The notes below the pieces were generated by a model that was not told the DNA's origin, searched no databases, and worked only from the letters and a program-made list of their open reading frames with translations. DNA of 64,000 bases, from NCBI GenBank assembly GCA_029204225.1, contig CM055109.1, positions 37,286,991 to 37,350,990 on the forward strand, read 5' to 3'. Made by a program: the position numbers and the translations under genes. Origin of the DNA: Diphasiastrum complanatum. Taxonomy: Eukaryota; Streptophyta; Lycopodiopsida; Lycopodiales; Lycopodiaceae. Shown in pieces: positions 42,466 to 54,672 of this stretch. Within the stretch, counting starts at the first letter, position 1. Every line of letters starts with the position of its first letter.

Positions 42466-43078
42466 GGAGAGAGAGAGAGAGAGAGAGAGAGCGCTTTATT
42501 AACATCTTTTGGGCACTCGTGGGTGCATAAGACCAAAAACAAAATATGTACAAGCAACAGTGGGAGCATCATCCATAGGAGGACGTGGCCGTAGAATGCT
42601 ATAAACTAGCTACGAATGAAAGTAGAACAAAGCAAAAGTGAAAAAAGCCCACAGCCCGGGCTAGGTATAATAGAAAAACTACAGAAAAAGTACCAATGCC
42701 CACAACCCGGGCCAGGTATTTGTACATGTCAAGTATGTGGTAACAGTGGGAGCGTATGAAACGTCTCCGAAACAATAAAGAAAGAAAAATCTACTATGAA
42801 CTGGAATAAATGTGGTAAGATATGTAGGAGCATAGTAAAGGATAACAACATCACCAGGTCCTGCTGGTGCTGATGCTATAAAAAGATGTGATGCGAGCTG
42901 CAGCATGGGGTAACCGCGGCCATCGTCTAGGAATGTGAGAAGTGGGTCTCCTCGTAAGAGGTATGACGGCTCAGGCAGCAACATGGCTATGAATGGTGTG
43001 TTGTCTCTAATCTTTGTAAGCATGTATGTCGTCCTCATCATCATCATCATCAAGCTCTGGGTCACGTCGTGATCTCAA
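42466..43078 (-). pseudogene. LINE copy 8, 3' fragment with variant hairpin and GA/CT tail
   Basis: Minus strand: a C-terminal remnant and a 3' UTR with TACTTGACATGTAC at about 42720, a second part with AAGATGTTAATAAAG at 42493-42510, and hairpin GCAC-CCAC-GAGTGC (42512-42527), again a changed stem. The (CT)n tail (42466-42492, seen as GA) follows. Two related 3' UTR pieces seem to be joined. Confidence 0.7.
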
Positions 43079-44045
43079 AGAGAGAGAAATTTTGTAAGGA
43101 AGTCCACACGAGATCTATGGCATAAAAGAACTGTCTAATCATAATAAATTGAATGTAAGTCTAAATAGTTATCCTTTATAATCTTTCTGTAACAAATATG
43201 TAAACAAAAAGTTTCGATAATATAAGTACGTGGCCGAGGGGAGAGTTGCAATTCTGAGCTTCTCTTATTCTTCTAAAAACTTCTACACTACCTTTCAATC
43301 TCTTTCTCTCAAACATATACATTTTATGGCTATATATTCCCAACCAATTTTTCACAGCAGCATTCTCATATCTCCTGCTGTGAATCTTTCTCGATTTCAT
43401 AAAAAGGATAAAGTGATGATTAAGATGACCCTCAAGCCAAAATCAAAGCAATAAATTTTTTTAAGTGAAAATCAATGGGAATCAGTGTCTGCCTTCCATG
43501 AGGACTTAGGTTGCACACACAGCACATTTGCTAGCCAATAATTGCTGAAGCCTGAAAACCCAACCGCTCTTTGCCTTGATCATACAATTGAATACTACAT
43601 CCCCATAATTTACATGCTAATTGCGTTGAAAAAAATTCGTAAGTTGTGATTCTTGTTGAGCTGGTCCATGTTTCAAAATACGCAAAATAGCTGGTTGATC
43701 ATTCCTGGACCATCACTTTGAATACAAAAAGCATACGAATAAGAAAACAAACATAAAACTAGATAGTTGATTGAAACCATTTAACTTGTCACAGCTACGT
43801 GCAGCATAACTCCACTCACAAAATCCGTGAATACACAAAAACTTATTGGAAGGTTGGCGAACCTCAAATGATTTGTTTGGGTTATGTGATGAAGTAGCTG
43901 TTAAGGTACCAAATGTGGTCATCGTTTTCTCTTTGATCTGAAAGGTGCACTCTGAGGGCCGCAGCACAAGCCAAACTGCAACTCTGCCAAACCATCACAA
44001 ATCAATTAGCTTCGATAATCATGATCACTCATATAAAAGCCAAAA

Positions 44046-44240
44046 ATGACGAAGAGCCATGATTTACCTGGGGAGGTATCATTGAACGGATTTCAAAAGA
44101 GAAAGCCGCAGGACAAAGCACCGAAGGAGCAAAAGCTGGAGGAGAGTGCGCAGGAGATGGAGATGAGGAGCGCCATCAGCGACAGAAAAGAAAAGAAGAC
44201 GGAGCGTAACCCCATCACCACGACGATGATGATACGATAA
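44046..44240 (+). CDS. Short unknown open frame, lysine/glutamate-rich (64 codons), doubtful
   Basis: MTKSHDLPGEVSLNGFQKRK followed by a K/E-rich stretch (KAPKEQKLEESAQEMEMR) to a TAA. It is GC-richer than its surroundings. On the opposite strand, the end of the same segment shows a donor-like CCCAG/GTAAAT (44070-44080), so it may instead be part of a minus-strand exon. I cannot decide. Confidence 0.2.
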   Translation: MTKSHDLPGEVSLNGFQKRKPQDKAPKEQKLEESAQEMEMRSAISDRKEKKTERNPITTTMMIR

Positions 44241-45803
44241 TGCTGCCTGATATGCACGCAGACTTGCTGTTCATTTCATATCTCCTTCGCTTGGCGCCTT
44301 CTTATTACAACAATCTTTCTCTTTCCTCCTCGTTTCTTCTTCTTCTACAACGAAACTTAGTTTGACATTAGATTAGGAAAAAAAAAACATTTGAAAAGAA
44401 CACATGATTTTTGAGGATCCAAAGCTCATAAAATACATCAAAATATTTTCATGTACATATATAGGTATTACATTTTTCAATGATGTCTCTCAATTTGGAA
44501 CTGGACATATTATCAACACTCTCTTTTTTAGCTAATGAAGTTGAAAAAATGTATTTTTCATTAGAGTTAGGTGGCATATTTTCTTGTGCATCAACATCTA
44601 ATGTTGATAAGAAGTCTTAATTTGTTTTTTGTTAGTGACAATTTGATGATTGTCTCATTGACCCAAGTTGTTCTTTTGAAATAGATATAGTGACTTTGTA
44701 AGTGATTAGAAGCCATTGAAATTCTCCACTAAAAAATGCATCTCCAAGGTTGAGAGCAAACTATTTGTTTGTCTTCATCCCCTATCTGGGTAAGACTCCA
44801 AAGAGCATCCTGCTATTGGACCATCCACTGAGGATGATTAAACTTATCAAAAAGTTGATAAGCTACTTGAAAGCTTGATTCTAAAAATAATAATGAGCTC
44901 AATTGATCAACCTCACAAAATTCTCCTAAAGCCTTCTATTCTTCTAACATGAACCTGAAAGTGACAATACTACAATCTTCACTTGAGTATAAGGCATATC
45001 AAACAAAAATCAAGTCCCTTCAAGTGGTAACCATGAAACCAAACTTGAATATTCTTTATCCCACAACAATATAATCTCAATTTTATGACATTTAATTTTA
45101 CACTTATGTTAAAAGCTAATATCCTTAATATTAACTATGCAATATCCTATCTCATTGGACGTCTTAATGTAATCTCAAAAATGATATATGCATTGCATTA
45201 ATGTCATAGCTATTAGAAGATTCCCATGAAGATTCTTCTAACAAATTCCAGGTATAATAATCGTACGAAGTATATCAAGAAGCGAATCAAAGCCACCTAA
45301 CTACAGCAGAGAGTGTCGACTAGGCATAAATAAGAGAACTCCATAATCCAAAAATATCGGGAGTGCCAATACCAACGAAGTCGACAAGTAGCGGACCGGC
45401 CAACGAGCGAAAACAAAGCCCGGCGCCTCACAACCGTACTTTACGGCGAAGGGAATAAAAACATGGCCGAGTTAACGAAAGTATTAAATCTATCAAAAAT
45501 TTAATGTCATATACTCATAGAAGGTGCACTGTACTCGCAAGCCAAAGGGGCAAGAATTAGAGGTAGATTAGCTCTCAGTTAGACCCAACATGTAAAGGGG
45601 CCCAAGTAGTTAAAAATGCAATTTGGTTTAAAACTTTTTAAAAGTCAAATTGTTATGGCACATGGTTTTGGGCGAACCAAAAATCCTAACCCTAGAAATA
45701 TCTATATAAGGGCATGTGGCAACATTTTTGTGGTGACCTTTTTCATTTAGAGAGAGAGAGAGTATCTTCTGCTCTCTATCATTTGCTTGTTGAAGGCCCT
45801 CCT

Positions 45804-45808
<5 letters not shown>

Positions 45809-45849
<41 letters not shown>
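45809..45849. repeat. (TG)n microsatellite
   Basis: About 20 TG units, continuing imperfectly to 45860. Confidence 0.95.
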
Positions 45850-45851
<2 letters not shown>

Positions 45852-45985
45852 TGTGTGTGGATGATAAATGTTTGCTTTGTTTTTGTTAATCATGTTATCA
45901 CAAGCATAAATGATCTTTAGCACAAGCACTCATACTACTAGTCTCCATAACTGAATCCACAAAATCAACACACAACCAAAATAGG

Positions 45986-46416
45986 TGTTAGATCCATTTT
46001 TTAGAGATCGCTAGGATCCATAGGTAGGATTTCTTTCATTGTTCACCTCCCTTGAAAAGATCAACCTCTTGAGGAAAAGATATAGAGCCAAAGATGCCTA
46101 GATAAGCAAAACAAACTAAAATCAAGAAAAAGCAAACTAAAACCAAAAAAGCACACAAAGAGAAAAAGCAAAAAGATGGACAACACCTCAAATCTAGGCC
46201 CATTCCACTTGTAGATCCAACACTAAGCTTGACAACCTTCATTGGCCTAGATTCTCATTCCTATCTCCTTCTTTACCCCCTCTCCATTGGATTGAAACCC
46301 GTTACTACAAATGATACTCACCCAGAATAGTTCCATAAAAACCCCTCTTTGACCTCTAGATCCATCCGATTAGGGAGGCACGGAAAGCGTACAACAGGCA
46401 CATATGGTCCTCAACA
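45986..46416 (+). repeat. Athila-like Gypsy LTR, probably solo (431 bp)
   Basis: It starts TGTTAGATCCATTTTTTAG and ends CCTCAACA. It is homologous in inverse orientation to the LTR next to the Asp-tRNA primer site at 33844-34195. No primer site or internal genes follow, hence a solo LTR. Flanking 5-mers (ATAGG, ATACT) do not match, so boundaries or flanks are altered. Confidence 0.6.
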
Positions 46417-48247
46417 ATACTTTAAAATACTAGTAAAAAAATTCTTCTTGCATCTAAGCCTCTTGAAAAAACAACTAAACATTTGATTTATCTGATCATG
46501 AGAATGTGGATCGTTCTGAACATTAGAATAGTTGAAAATTTACTTTGAACTCCAAAGTGTCACTATCCCCAACCAAATGAAATTAAATAAAATCAGCCTA
46601 GTTCAAATTTTTCATCACCTTGAAAACATGAGATAGCAATGTCTTCTTTTAATCCATGTCATCAATGATAAGGCCCAAAGTTTTTTTAGAACACTCCAAA
46701 CAATTTTTTTGATGTTTTACAAGGTTTTGTCTTTTGATTGTCTATTGAGTTTTGTGGAGTTGAAGGACCTTAGAAATATCCATGAAAAAAAAAATAGTTA
46801 AAACAGAATAGTACCATTATTTTATATATTTCTTGCTTGACCATATCAACTTTAAAACTCTTCCTCTAAATCACAACTACTTGCTTAATTGATTCACACA
46901 TTTTCATCCAAAGTCTTCACGAGTTTTTTAGCAAATTTCAAAAGTTCACAAGAAGAACCTATTGTCATTTGTGTTTTTTGAGGAGTTTTTTACTAACGAC
47001 AATCTCTTTTCCAAATCTTGAGAATACAAGTAGTTTAAAGAAAGTCAAAATATAAGGAATTTGGCAAAAAATTTCCTTGCACAAAGTGCTTTAACCAAGT
47101 GGCTATATTTAAAACATTTTAAAACACAATTCATCCTTGTAGAGAGCCTTGTAATATTGAATCTTTTTGCAATCATACATGCATTCTATCAAGTCTAGAT
47201 TTTTAAAATGGCTTGAATGACTTTGTAAGCCTTGCAACAAACTTTGATTGTGTTTAGAAAATAGGAGTAACATTTTCTGTTAAGTCTCATAGTTGCACAC
47301 AAATAAAGATTTTTTTAATCCTTGCTTGGTAGGAAAAAAATTGATTGTGATTTTTCAATTTCATTGATACTCAACTTTTGTAAACAAGAGGATTATCAAC
47401 CAATTATGTTTTGTACCTTTCAAATCTCTAGTTGTTCGAGTAATTGTATTTTTCGATTAACAATTATTTTAGTTTTAAGTCTTTTTTTATATTTTTTTTA
47501 CTCTGATTTGTATCTCACTTGTGGTTATTAGCACTGAAAGTAAACGGCATATTTTATACAAAGAATGAGAATCTTCATGTCCACCAGGTTCAGTATCGGC
47601 ATCCTAAACGTCATGAGAAGTTTCTTGGAGTTCACAGACTATAGCTCTTATGGATTTTGATTGACATGGTTGACTTAAGATGTGGGCCTGTTCCAAAATA
47701 TTAAAAAAGGCTTCTCATTAAGGATCAATAGAAGCATCAGTGGATTTGTTAGAATTAGTAACAGAATGTGTTGCAAATTCTGGATTGTTTGCAATTCCCT
47801 ATTCCAATTCATCATAACAATATTCTACTTCTTATGTCTTCATATTAGAAGAGAATGAAGATGCACTGACATTTTCTAAAGGACTACATTACTAGAGTCA
47901 TCTCTTGAAAAAAAAAGTAGTAAAGACATTGAAGCTAGTTCATTAAAAGTCACAAGGTGAGATCCATAGGGACTCATTTTTTTGTAAACCAAAGAAGAAA
48001 TTGCAACTGATGGGCTCTCACCTAGTAATGAATAGCAACCAAGGGAATTGAAGATGAAGAACTGTTAGCCATTGCAATTTTTTGGAATAAAAGTATTTTA
48101 ATTATGCACAACATCGAACAAAACAATAAGTCAACCTAAATAAATAAACGAGGTCGATTTTCTAACTATTGTCTATGCTAAGATTGTAAATAAATATTCA
48201 AAGCATGATATCATTTGCTATGATTAACATAGCTTCTTTTTTTTATA
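46417..48247. other. AT-rich sequence without recognised features
   Basis: No open frame with plausible content, no repeats of note. Several poly-A/T stretches. It probably is decayed transposon or plain intergenic DNA. Confidence 0.5.
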
Positions 48248-48614
48248 TGTTGAGAATAACATTATAGAGTTTTCTTTTGTTGAGTTCATAAATTGAGCAT
48301 ATGTAAGGGGCCTTCAAGTTTTTATATCCCCATGCTAGGCATAGCATACAGTTAAAATAGCAATGATCGACTTATACAGTGCTTTCTTATTTCGACGGCA
48401 CCACGTGTGCTCAGTTCTAGAATTATCGGGCCGTCTTTCTTTTACGAGCCCTTTGAGTGCTTTTAAGCAACTTTATCTTTGTACTTAGTTATTAGTTGAA
48501 TATACAGTTTGTGGAGAGCAATTTTGTTGTCTTGTCTTGTTGCACTTGACGTTGTGTTGTGGTGATTGATCCGGTAAGGTGTTTAAACTGTTTTTCTTAA
48601 CTTGGTATCAGAGC
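48248..48614 (+). repeat. Copia-2 5' LTR and primer-binding site
   Basis: The LTR starts TGTTGAGAATAACATTATAG at 48248 and ends near 48601. The primer site TGGTATCAGAGC (initiator-Met type) is at 48603-48614. A CACGTG box at 48402-48407 lies in the U3 part, a possible transcription-factor site (G-box). The downstream Copia genes are on the same strand. The 3' LTR is missing. Confidence 0.75.
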
Positions 48615-49656
48615 CCCTTGGTGGCTACAATCACCGGACAAGAACAAAGAGCTGCGAATTCACGACGGTTTGTTGGCCAAGAAGCACAAAACCGAGTATG
48701 TGGAGATTCGTGGAATAGCTCAAAATTGTAAGAAGATTCAGAGGCAGGGGATTGTCGGCTGAAACGAGAAGCCAAACGGAAGCATAGAACTCCGTAGAAA
48801 GGCTGCCTAGTGTGGATTCAATTTGAAGCCAATTGAAGATCTATTTGAAGCAGATGATTGCTGACTATAGGACGACTAAGTGCAGTAGAAGGCTGCAAAA
48901 AGTTAGCTCAGAGAAAACTTGAGCATAGCCCAAGAAGTCTCTCTTCTGTCATAGCTGGGGTTTTAGTAGGAAACATTGAAGATCTTTCTCCATTTACAAG
49001 GTTTTTCAGAGCTGTGAAGAGCTAGAAGTGGGCGTCCTACTACTGTTGTGGTTGTGTGGAGAGGCCGTGGGCGGCCGTGGATCAGCCAGTGCGTAGGAGT
49101 GGACCAATCAGAAATATCCATAGCTTGAATATTAAAGCTTGAGCTGCCATCGGAGATAAAGAAGGAGGGGTCCTGAAGAATTGAAAGGCAAATAGGCCTT
49201 CTTTTCACTAAAATTTTTCAAACTGAAAGAATTGTTGGATCCCAAGTTTTTTGAAAGGTCAAGTTTCTTCACACTGAAGAAACAGTTCAAAAACCAAAAT
49301 TGCCTTTATTTTCACCTCCTTAAGCCTATTTTGGCCAAACGAAAGGCTATAGCCTCCAAACAAAGGGCACTTTGACTGTACCTGCAAGTATGGTACACCA
49401 AAATAGAGTGATTGCCGCAGAGAAAGTGTTCGGAACGCGCCAGTAGTGATTTCACCATTCCACTGGCCAAGTAGCTGGGAGTTGGTGACGAGAAGCATTT
49501 TGGAAAGCGACGCCAGTTTGGCTTTCAATCTGGCAAAAAAGCGGCAGGTGGTCTAGTAAGACAAAAATTGCAGGTCATTATTTTTTATTTCTGACATCAC
49601 GGTTGGCTTTGTCATACACTTTATAGCCTATAGGTGGAGATTCAAGCAATTTGGAA
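48615..49656 (+). other. Copia-2 leader region
   Basis: About 1 kb between primer site and Gag with no plus-strand open frame. Long leaders are usual, but this one may include an insertion. No recognised content. Confidence 0.5.
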
Positions 49657-50917
49657 ATGGCAAACATCAATGAGACAAAATGCAAGCAAACTTGATGGGG
49701 CTTCTAACTACAACATCTAGAAATTCAAAATGAAGAGCATTTTGATGGAGAAAGAGTTATGGGGGATCGTGGCAGGTATTAAAGTCCAGCCAAATACCAC
49801 TCCAGGTGACATGAGGGTCTTTGATAAAAAGGCATAGAGAGCATTGTCTTTGATCAATCTTTCAGTGAAAGACCATGTGGTCACTCATATAAGTGATGCC
49901 ACGACAGCTAGGGGAGCTTGGGAAGCTCTTAGAATGCAATTTCAAACTTGCAATCCAACTCGGACCATGTTCTTGAAGTTGAGATTGAACGCAGTTAGGA
50001 TGGAAGAAAGCGAGGTGGGATCTTTCTTCACCGGGATAAAGGAGTTGAGAGATCAACTTGTGGCAATTGGAGAACCAATTAGGGACGTTGAATTGTTACA
50101 TACCACAATGAGCGGTGTCTCGGAAGGGCTATAGATGTTTGTGAGCGGCATTGCTTTGAGGGAGAGATTGCCTACTTTTGAAGACTTCCACGGAATCATG
50201 TTGTAGGAAGAGTAGCATCGCGAAGTGGTGAAGTCAAGGCAAACCCCACAGGAGGATCAAGCCTTGCTTGCTAAAGGCAAGCAGAAAGGATGGAAGAGGA
50301 TTCCCAAGAAATTCAAGGATGATGATGAGGAGGGAGAGTCGTCATCAAAGACGAAAAAGAAGAAGAAAGACAAATGTTACTATTGCCCCAAACCAGGTCA
50401 TTGGGCACGCGAGTGTTACAAGAAGAAAGCGGACATAAAGGTGAGAAAAGTGAAACAACAAGGCAACATTGCCGAAGATGATGGAGAAGATGACGAGACA
50501 AGTGTCTTCTCATCGGCATTGGCATCCCAGGTTGATGATGGTGCCAGATGGTTCATAGATTCATGCACCACAAGACATATGACCAGGAAACGTGATTGGT
50601 TTGAGAAATTCTCACCAATCCATGATGGGGATAAGATCACTCAAGCCAATGGGGAGGAATGCCAAATACAGGGTGTGGGCAATGTACTTGTGCAGTTTCC
50701 TAATGGTAAAATCAAGAATATCCCTAATGTGCTTTATGTTCCTGGACTCAAAAAGAGTTTGCTTTCTGTTGGAGTAATGGCAAATCAACATCTTAAGGTT
50801 GAATTTGTCAAGGATGGATGCCTTATGAGGGATATGAACCACAACCATAAAGTGGTGGCGAAAGGTTATAGATATAGTAATTGTGGCCTTTATAAATTGG
50901 ATGCTGCAAAACCATGA
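49657..50917 (+). pseudogene. Copia-2 Gag and protease
   Basis: Gag: FKMKSILMEKELWGIVAG, LSLINLSVKDHVVTHISDAT, GAWEALRMQFQTCNPTRTMF, LRDQLVAIGEPIRDVELLHT, stop at 50132, then the zinc knuckle CYYCPKPGHWAREC (50377-50418). Protease: WFIDSCTTRHMTRKRDWF (D-S retained, the following G is C), NVLYVPGLKKSLLSVGVM. Stops occur at 49695, 50132, 50205 and 50915. Confidence 0.9.
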
Positions 50918-51870
50918 GAATGTGGTTTGGCTATCTCAACAACATCTCAATCTGAGTTGTGGCACAGAAGACTTGGTCACTTGAACTATGGGAGCTTAAG
51001 ATTGATGGCGAAGCTGAAGATGGTAACAGAGTTATCGGCATTGTAGGATGATCATCATGCAATATGTGAAGGATGCATCATGGGAAAGCATCATAGGGAG
51101 ACATTCAAGAAAAGTGGAACTGCAAGAGCTAAGAAACCGCTGGAACTTATTCACAACAACCTATGCAGCCCAATGAAGACCATGTCGTTGGGAAAAGCAT
51201 ATTATTTTATGACTTGCATAGATGATTACTCTAGGAGGACATGGATTTATATTTTGAAGAAGAAATCTGACGCTTTTGCTTGCTTCAAGGAGTTCAAGAC
51301 TTTAGTAGAGAACCAACTGGATGCACACATCAAAGTACTAAGATCTGATAGAGGGGGCGAATACAAATCTGATGATTTTGAGGACTTTTGCAAAGAACAC
51401 GGCATCAAAAGACAATTCACACAATCACATACGCCGCATAGTAATGGTGTAGCTGAAAGGAAAAACATGACTATTGTGGAGAGTGCACGCTCCATGATGA
51501 AGCAAATGGGCTTGATCGATTCACTTTGGTCGGAAGCGTGCAATGTGGCAACGTTCTTGCAAAATAGGAGCCCTATAGTTGCGGTTCCAAATGTGACTCC
51601 CGAAGAAGCATTTACAAGAATAAAGCCAAAAATCGACAAGTTTCGTGTCGTTGGATGTAGGGCCTATGTACATGTGCGAAAGGAAGAGTGAAAGAAACTT
51701 GATGCCAAAGCAATCAAGTGTATCTTCGTCGGTTATGATGAGAGGATGAAGGCGTACAGGTGTTTTGATCCTATAATGAACAAGATTCACATAAGCAAAG
51801 ATGTGATCTTTGATCAAACGCATAGGTATGAAGATGAAGACCATGCAAGTGGTGAAAGCATCAAAAGACT
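50918..51870 (+). pseudogene. Copia-2 integrase
   Basis: Zinc-binding N-terminus: ELWHRRLGHLNYGSLRLMAK and ICEGCIMGKHHRETF (H-H-C-C). Core: PLELIHNNLCSPMKTMSLGK, in which the first catalytic Asp of the usual H-T-D-L-C-G-P motif is Asn; VLRSDRGGEYKSDDFEDFCK with the second Asp; NGVAERKNMTIVESARSMMK with the Glu. After a stop at 51690 the C-terminal KAIKCIFVGYDERMKAYRCF follows. Loss of one catalytic residue plus stops means it is inactive. Confidence 0.9.
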
Positions 51871-52118
51871 TCACAATTTTGGAAGAAGAAGATGAAGAAG
51901 ACGCTCCACATGATGATGCACGTGAAGATGAGAGTCGAGAGGGTGAGTATGAGAGGAAACCACCTATTCAAGAGCCTAAGGGAAGGTACTTGCCAATAGG
52001 AGCAATAAAGGAGAAACTAGTTGAAAGTAAGAGACATTACTTGGACACTCCTTAGGATACATACTCTCCATGTAGTGTATCACCTGAATCTAAGATACCA
52101 AAATGGTATGAGAAGATC

Positions 52119-53125
52119 ATGAAAGACGCAAAACTAAATCAACCAGGATCTAGCACACAAGGAGAAGTGAGAAGATCAACGCGGGAAAGGAAGTCTCCCA
52201 ATCATTATCATGTGAACTATGCCCTAATGAGTGACAATTTGAAGTGTCAAGAGCCATCAACCTTTGATGAGGCAAAAGATCTCAAAGAGTGGCAATGGGC
52301 AATGGAGGATGAGATGGAATCCATCCACAAGCATGATACATGGGAGTTGGTTGATCTACCACTTGGAAAAAAAACCCATTGATAACAAATGGGTGTTTAG
52401 AACAAAGTTTCATGTGGATGGCACGATATCAAAGCATAAGGCACGCCTAGTAGTGAAGGATTATGAGCAAAGTAAAGGAATTGACTATGAAGAGACATTT
52501 GCTCCAATGGCTAAGTGGACTACGCTACGCCTTATCATTGCCCTAGCATCTCATTTTGGGTGGAAGATCCATCAAATGGATGTGAAGTCCGCATTTTTGA
52601 ATGGTGACTTAGAAGTAGAAGTTTACATGGTCCAACCGTAGGGCTTCGTGGCAAAAGGACAAGAACAGAAGGTATGTAAATTACGCAAAGCACTTTATGG
52701 CCTTAAGCAAACGCCACACTCATGGTATGGACGCATTGACAATTACTTTCTTTCTCATGGGTTTGTAAGAACAAATTCAGATCCAAATCTTTATGTTCTT
52801 ATAAACGAAGATAGCATTGCCTTGATTGTACTTTATGTTGATGATATCATTATCACGGGCAATGATGAGAACCTCACTCGTTCTATCAAAGCCAACTTAT
52901 GCAAGCAGTTTGAGATGACAGATTAAGATCTTATGCACTACTGCTTGGGTGTCGAAGTATGGCAAACTGGCAGTGATATCAGGTTATGTCAAAATAAGTA
53001 TGTGTGCGAGGTATTGGATAGATTTCACATGATAGAGTGCAAACCTTCCATCACCCCTCGCGAAGCTGGTAAGAAATTATCTCACATTGATGATAGTGCA
53101 CATGTTGACGCTCAGTTGCTACGAT
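52119..53125 (+). pseudogene. Copia-2 reverse transcriptase, truncated
   Basis: RRSTRERKSPNHYHVNYALM, then a frame change at 52380; KWVFRTKFHVDGTISKHKAR, GIDYEETFAPMAKWTTLRLI, IHQMDVKSAFLNGDLEVEVY, stop at 52639, KALYGLKQTPHSWYGRIDNY, LIVLYVDDIIITGNDENLTR (Y-V-D-D), stop at 52924, and HYCLGVEVWQTGSDIRLCQN. It stops at about 53125, where an opposite-strand Gypsy fragment begins. RNase H and the 3' LTR are lost. Confidence 0.92.
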
Positions 53126-54290
53126 AATGTATCGAGTCTGAGATCCTTGCGCAGCAGGATAAGTAGGACCAACATAATCTAGTCCCCATTTTTCAAACGA
53201 TGCTTGCGATAAAACCGGATGCAAGGGTCCATAGTTCTGTCTAGTAGGCCGTCGTGCTCGCTGGCAAACATCACATGTTTGAATATAAGTTTCTGTGTCC
53301 TTATGAAGCATAGGCCACCAACATCTTGATTGCAAAAGTTTGCGAACAGTAATATCTATAGAGAAGTGTCCTCCGCCCATGCCATCATGTGAAAACATGA
53401 TTAAATCTGGGATTTCATGCGGTAAAACACATCTACGTAGAATATTGTTTGATCCACGACGATATAATCCGCGCTCCTTGGGTTGGTATTTTCGTGCAAA
53501 CTCCTGGGAGATGAGTTGCTCCTTGCTCGGTGCAGTTGGAGAGATCCGGTGTCGTATTGTGGGGGCTTCAGCAGCTAAGGCATGTTGAAGTTGGGGGTTT
53601 GATTCAGGAGAGAGGGGAGGTGAAGGGTTAGAAGCAGTGATTCGTTGTGATTCGGGAGAAAATTGGCGTGGAAAGGGCAGGTTAGTTGTATTGATGGGGT
53701 TAGAGGCGGTAGAAGTGAATTGGTGTTGGGAGGGAGTACCACCGGTGCCATGAGGATTGGTTGGTGATTGTTCCTTCATAACAAAACGTGCGGCTTGGGC
53801 ATCTGCGACAGCCTTGTCTCGTTCTGCTATGATGTTTTCGATGACAGTTTGCATGTGAGAGATTTTCGGTTGGAGTTGGCTTTGTAGGTGGCTGAGCATC
53901 TGTTGCTAGGCTGAGCATCTGTTGCTATTGTTGATTGTACGTGGTGATGTTATCGATCTCTTGTTGTTTTTGAGCAAATTCAACCACCAACCGTTGATTT
54001 TCCTGCTGAAGTTGTAAGATGGGACCGTCATCAACCTGTCGTACTGCTTGTTGACCTGACAAGGTTCCGTAGATGTTGTATTGAATCTCATTCACCAACC
54101 CAACCATCTTTTGGGCAGTCATTGGTAATTGCTCCTATATGCCAATGTTAGGGAAGGAGCATTGGTAATTTGGATAAGGCATAGGGTTGTAAGGGAGAAG
54201 ATAAGGAAATTGTGTAGAAGAGGGGTTTGGGGGATAAGCAGGTGGAGGTGAGTGGGGTGTCAAAGGAGTTTTTTTGCCTGGCGCATTGCT
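53126..54290 (-). pseudogene. Gypsy fragment: glutamine-rich coiled coil fused to integrase zinc finger
   Basis: Minus strand: a proline-rich start (SPPPAYPPNPSSTQFPYLL, 54290-54135), then a Q-rich helix region (LQQENQRLVVEFAQKQQEID), then an open frame from 53899 with SHMQTVIENIIAERDKAVAD, a serine/proline-rich linker, and, in the same frame, the Gypsy integrase H2C2 zinc finger (MFSHDGMGGGHFSIDITVRK, CWWPMLHKDTETYIQTCDVC) and the first core strand KWGLDYVGP with the first catalytic Asp. The core stops at YIIVATE where Copia-2 begins. Protease, reverse transcriptase and RNase H are absent between the two parts, with no stop at the join. Confidence 0.75.
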
Positions 54291-54672
54291 CGCTGCGCCA
54301 GGCAAAAAATTTTGCATGGCTGAAGCTCAGATGTAGTTTGATGCATTTCATTGCTTGGCTGCCATTGTTTCTTGCGAGATGCACCCAGGCAAAAAAATTT
54401 TGCCTGGCTAAAGCTCAAATGTAGTTCAATGTCTTTCATTGCTTGGCTGACATCGTTTCTTGCGAGTTGCAACGAGGCAAGAATTTTTTGCCTGGCTGAA
54501 GCTCAATGTAGTTCGATGTCTTCATTGCTTGGCTGCCATCGTTTCTTGTGAGATGCAACCAAGCAAAATTTTTTTGCCTGGCTGAAGTTCAAATGTAGTT
54601 CGATGTTCAAATGTAGTTTGATGCCGTCGTTTCTTGCGAGCTGCAGCCAGGCAAAATTTTGCATGTTTGCAG
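54275..54672. repeat. Tandem array with hairpin-forming unit borders (about 88 bp units)
   Basis: Units begin near 54311, 54401, 54489 and 54575, reading TGCCTGGCTGAAGCTCAAAT, then TTCATTGCTTGGCTGCCAT and CGTTTCTTGCGAGATGCA. Each border forms a palindrome such as CCAGGCAAAA-AAA-TTTTGCCTGG (54385-54407). The fifth unit is shortened. Single TGCCTGGC-like motifs continue to 54780 and one recurs at 55327. Confidence 0.85.

Larger units (their letters stand above)
43079..45985. other. AT-rich intergenic or intronic sequence, few signals
   Basis: No recognised transposon. A minus-strand open stretch 43713-43967 (with IKEKTMTTFGTLTATSSHN, VRQPSNKFLCIHGFCEWSY) is preceded by an acceptor-like GTTTGGCAG, but I know no homologue. 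From 45254 to 45480 base composition is more even. Near 45701 TCTATATAAGG is a good TATA-like box, followed by a GA tract at 45751-45762. Confidence 0.35.

Noticed and set aside
44046-44090. First exon of GCP6 on the minus strand ending CCCAG/GTAAAT
   Set aside because: The frame needed for phase 0 has a stop 35 codons upstream without a suitable ATG, and the peptide does not resemble the GCP6 N-terminus.
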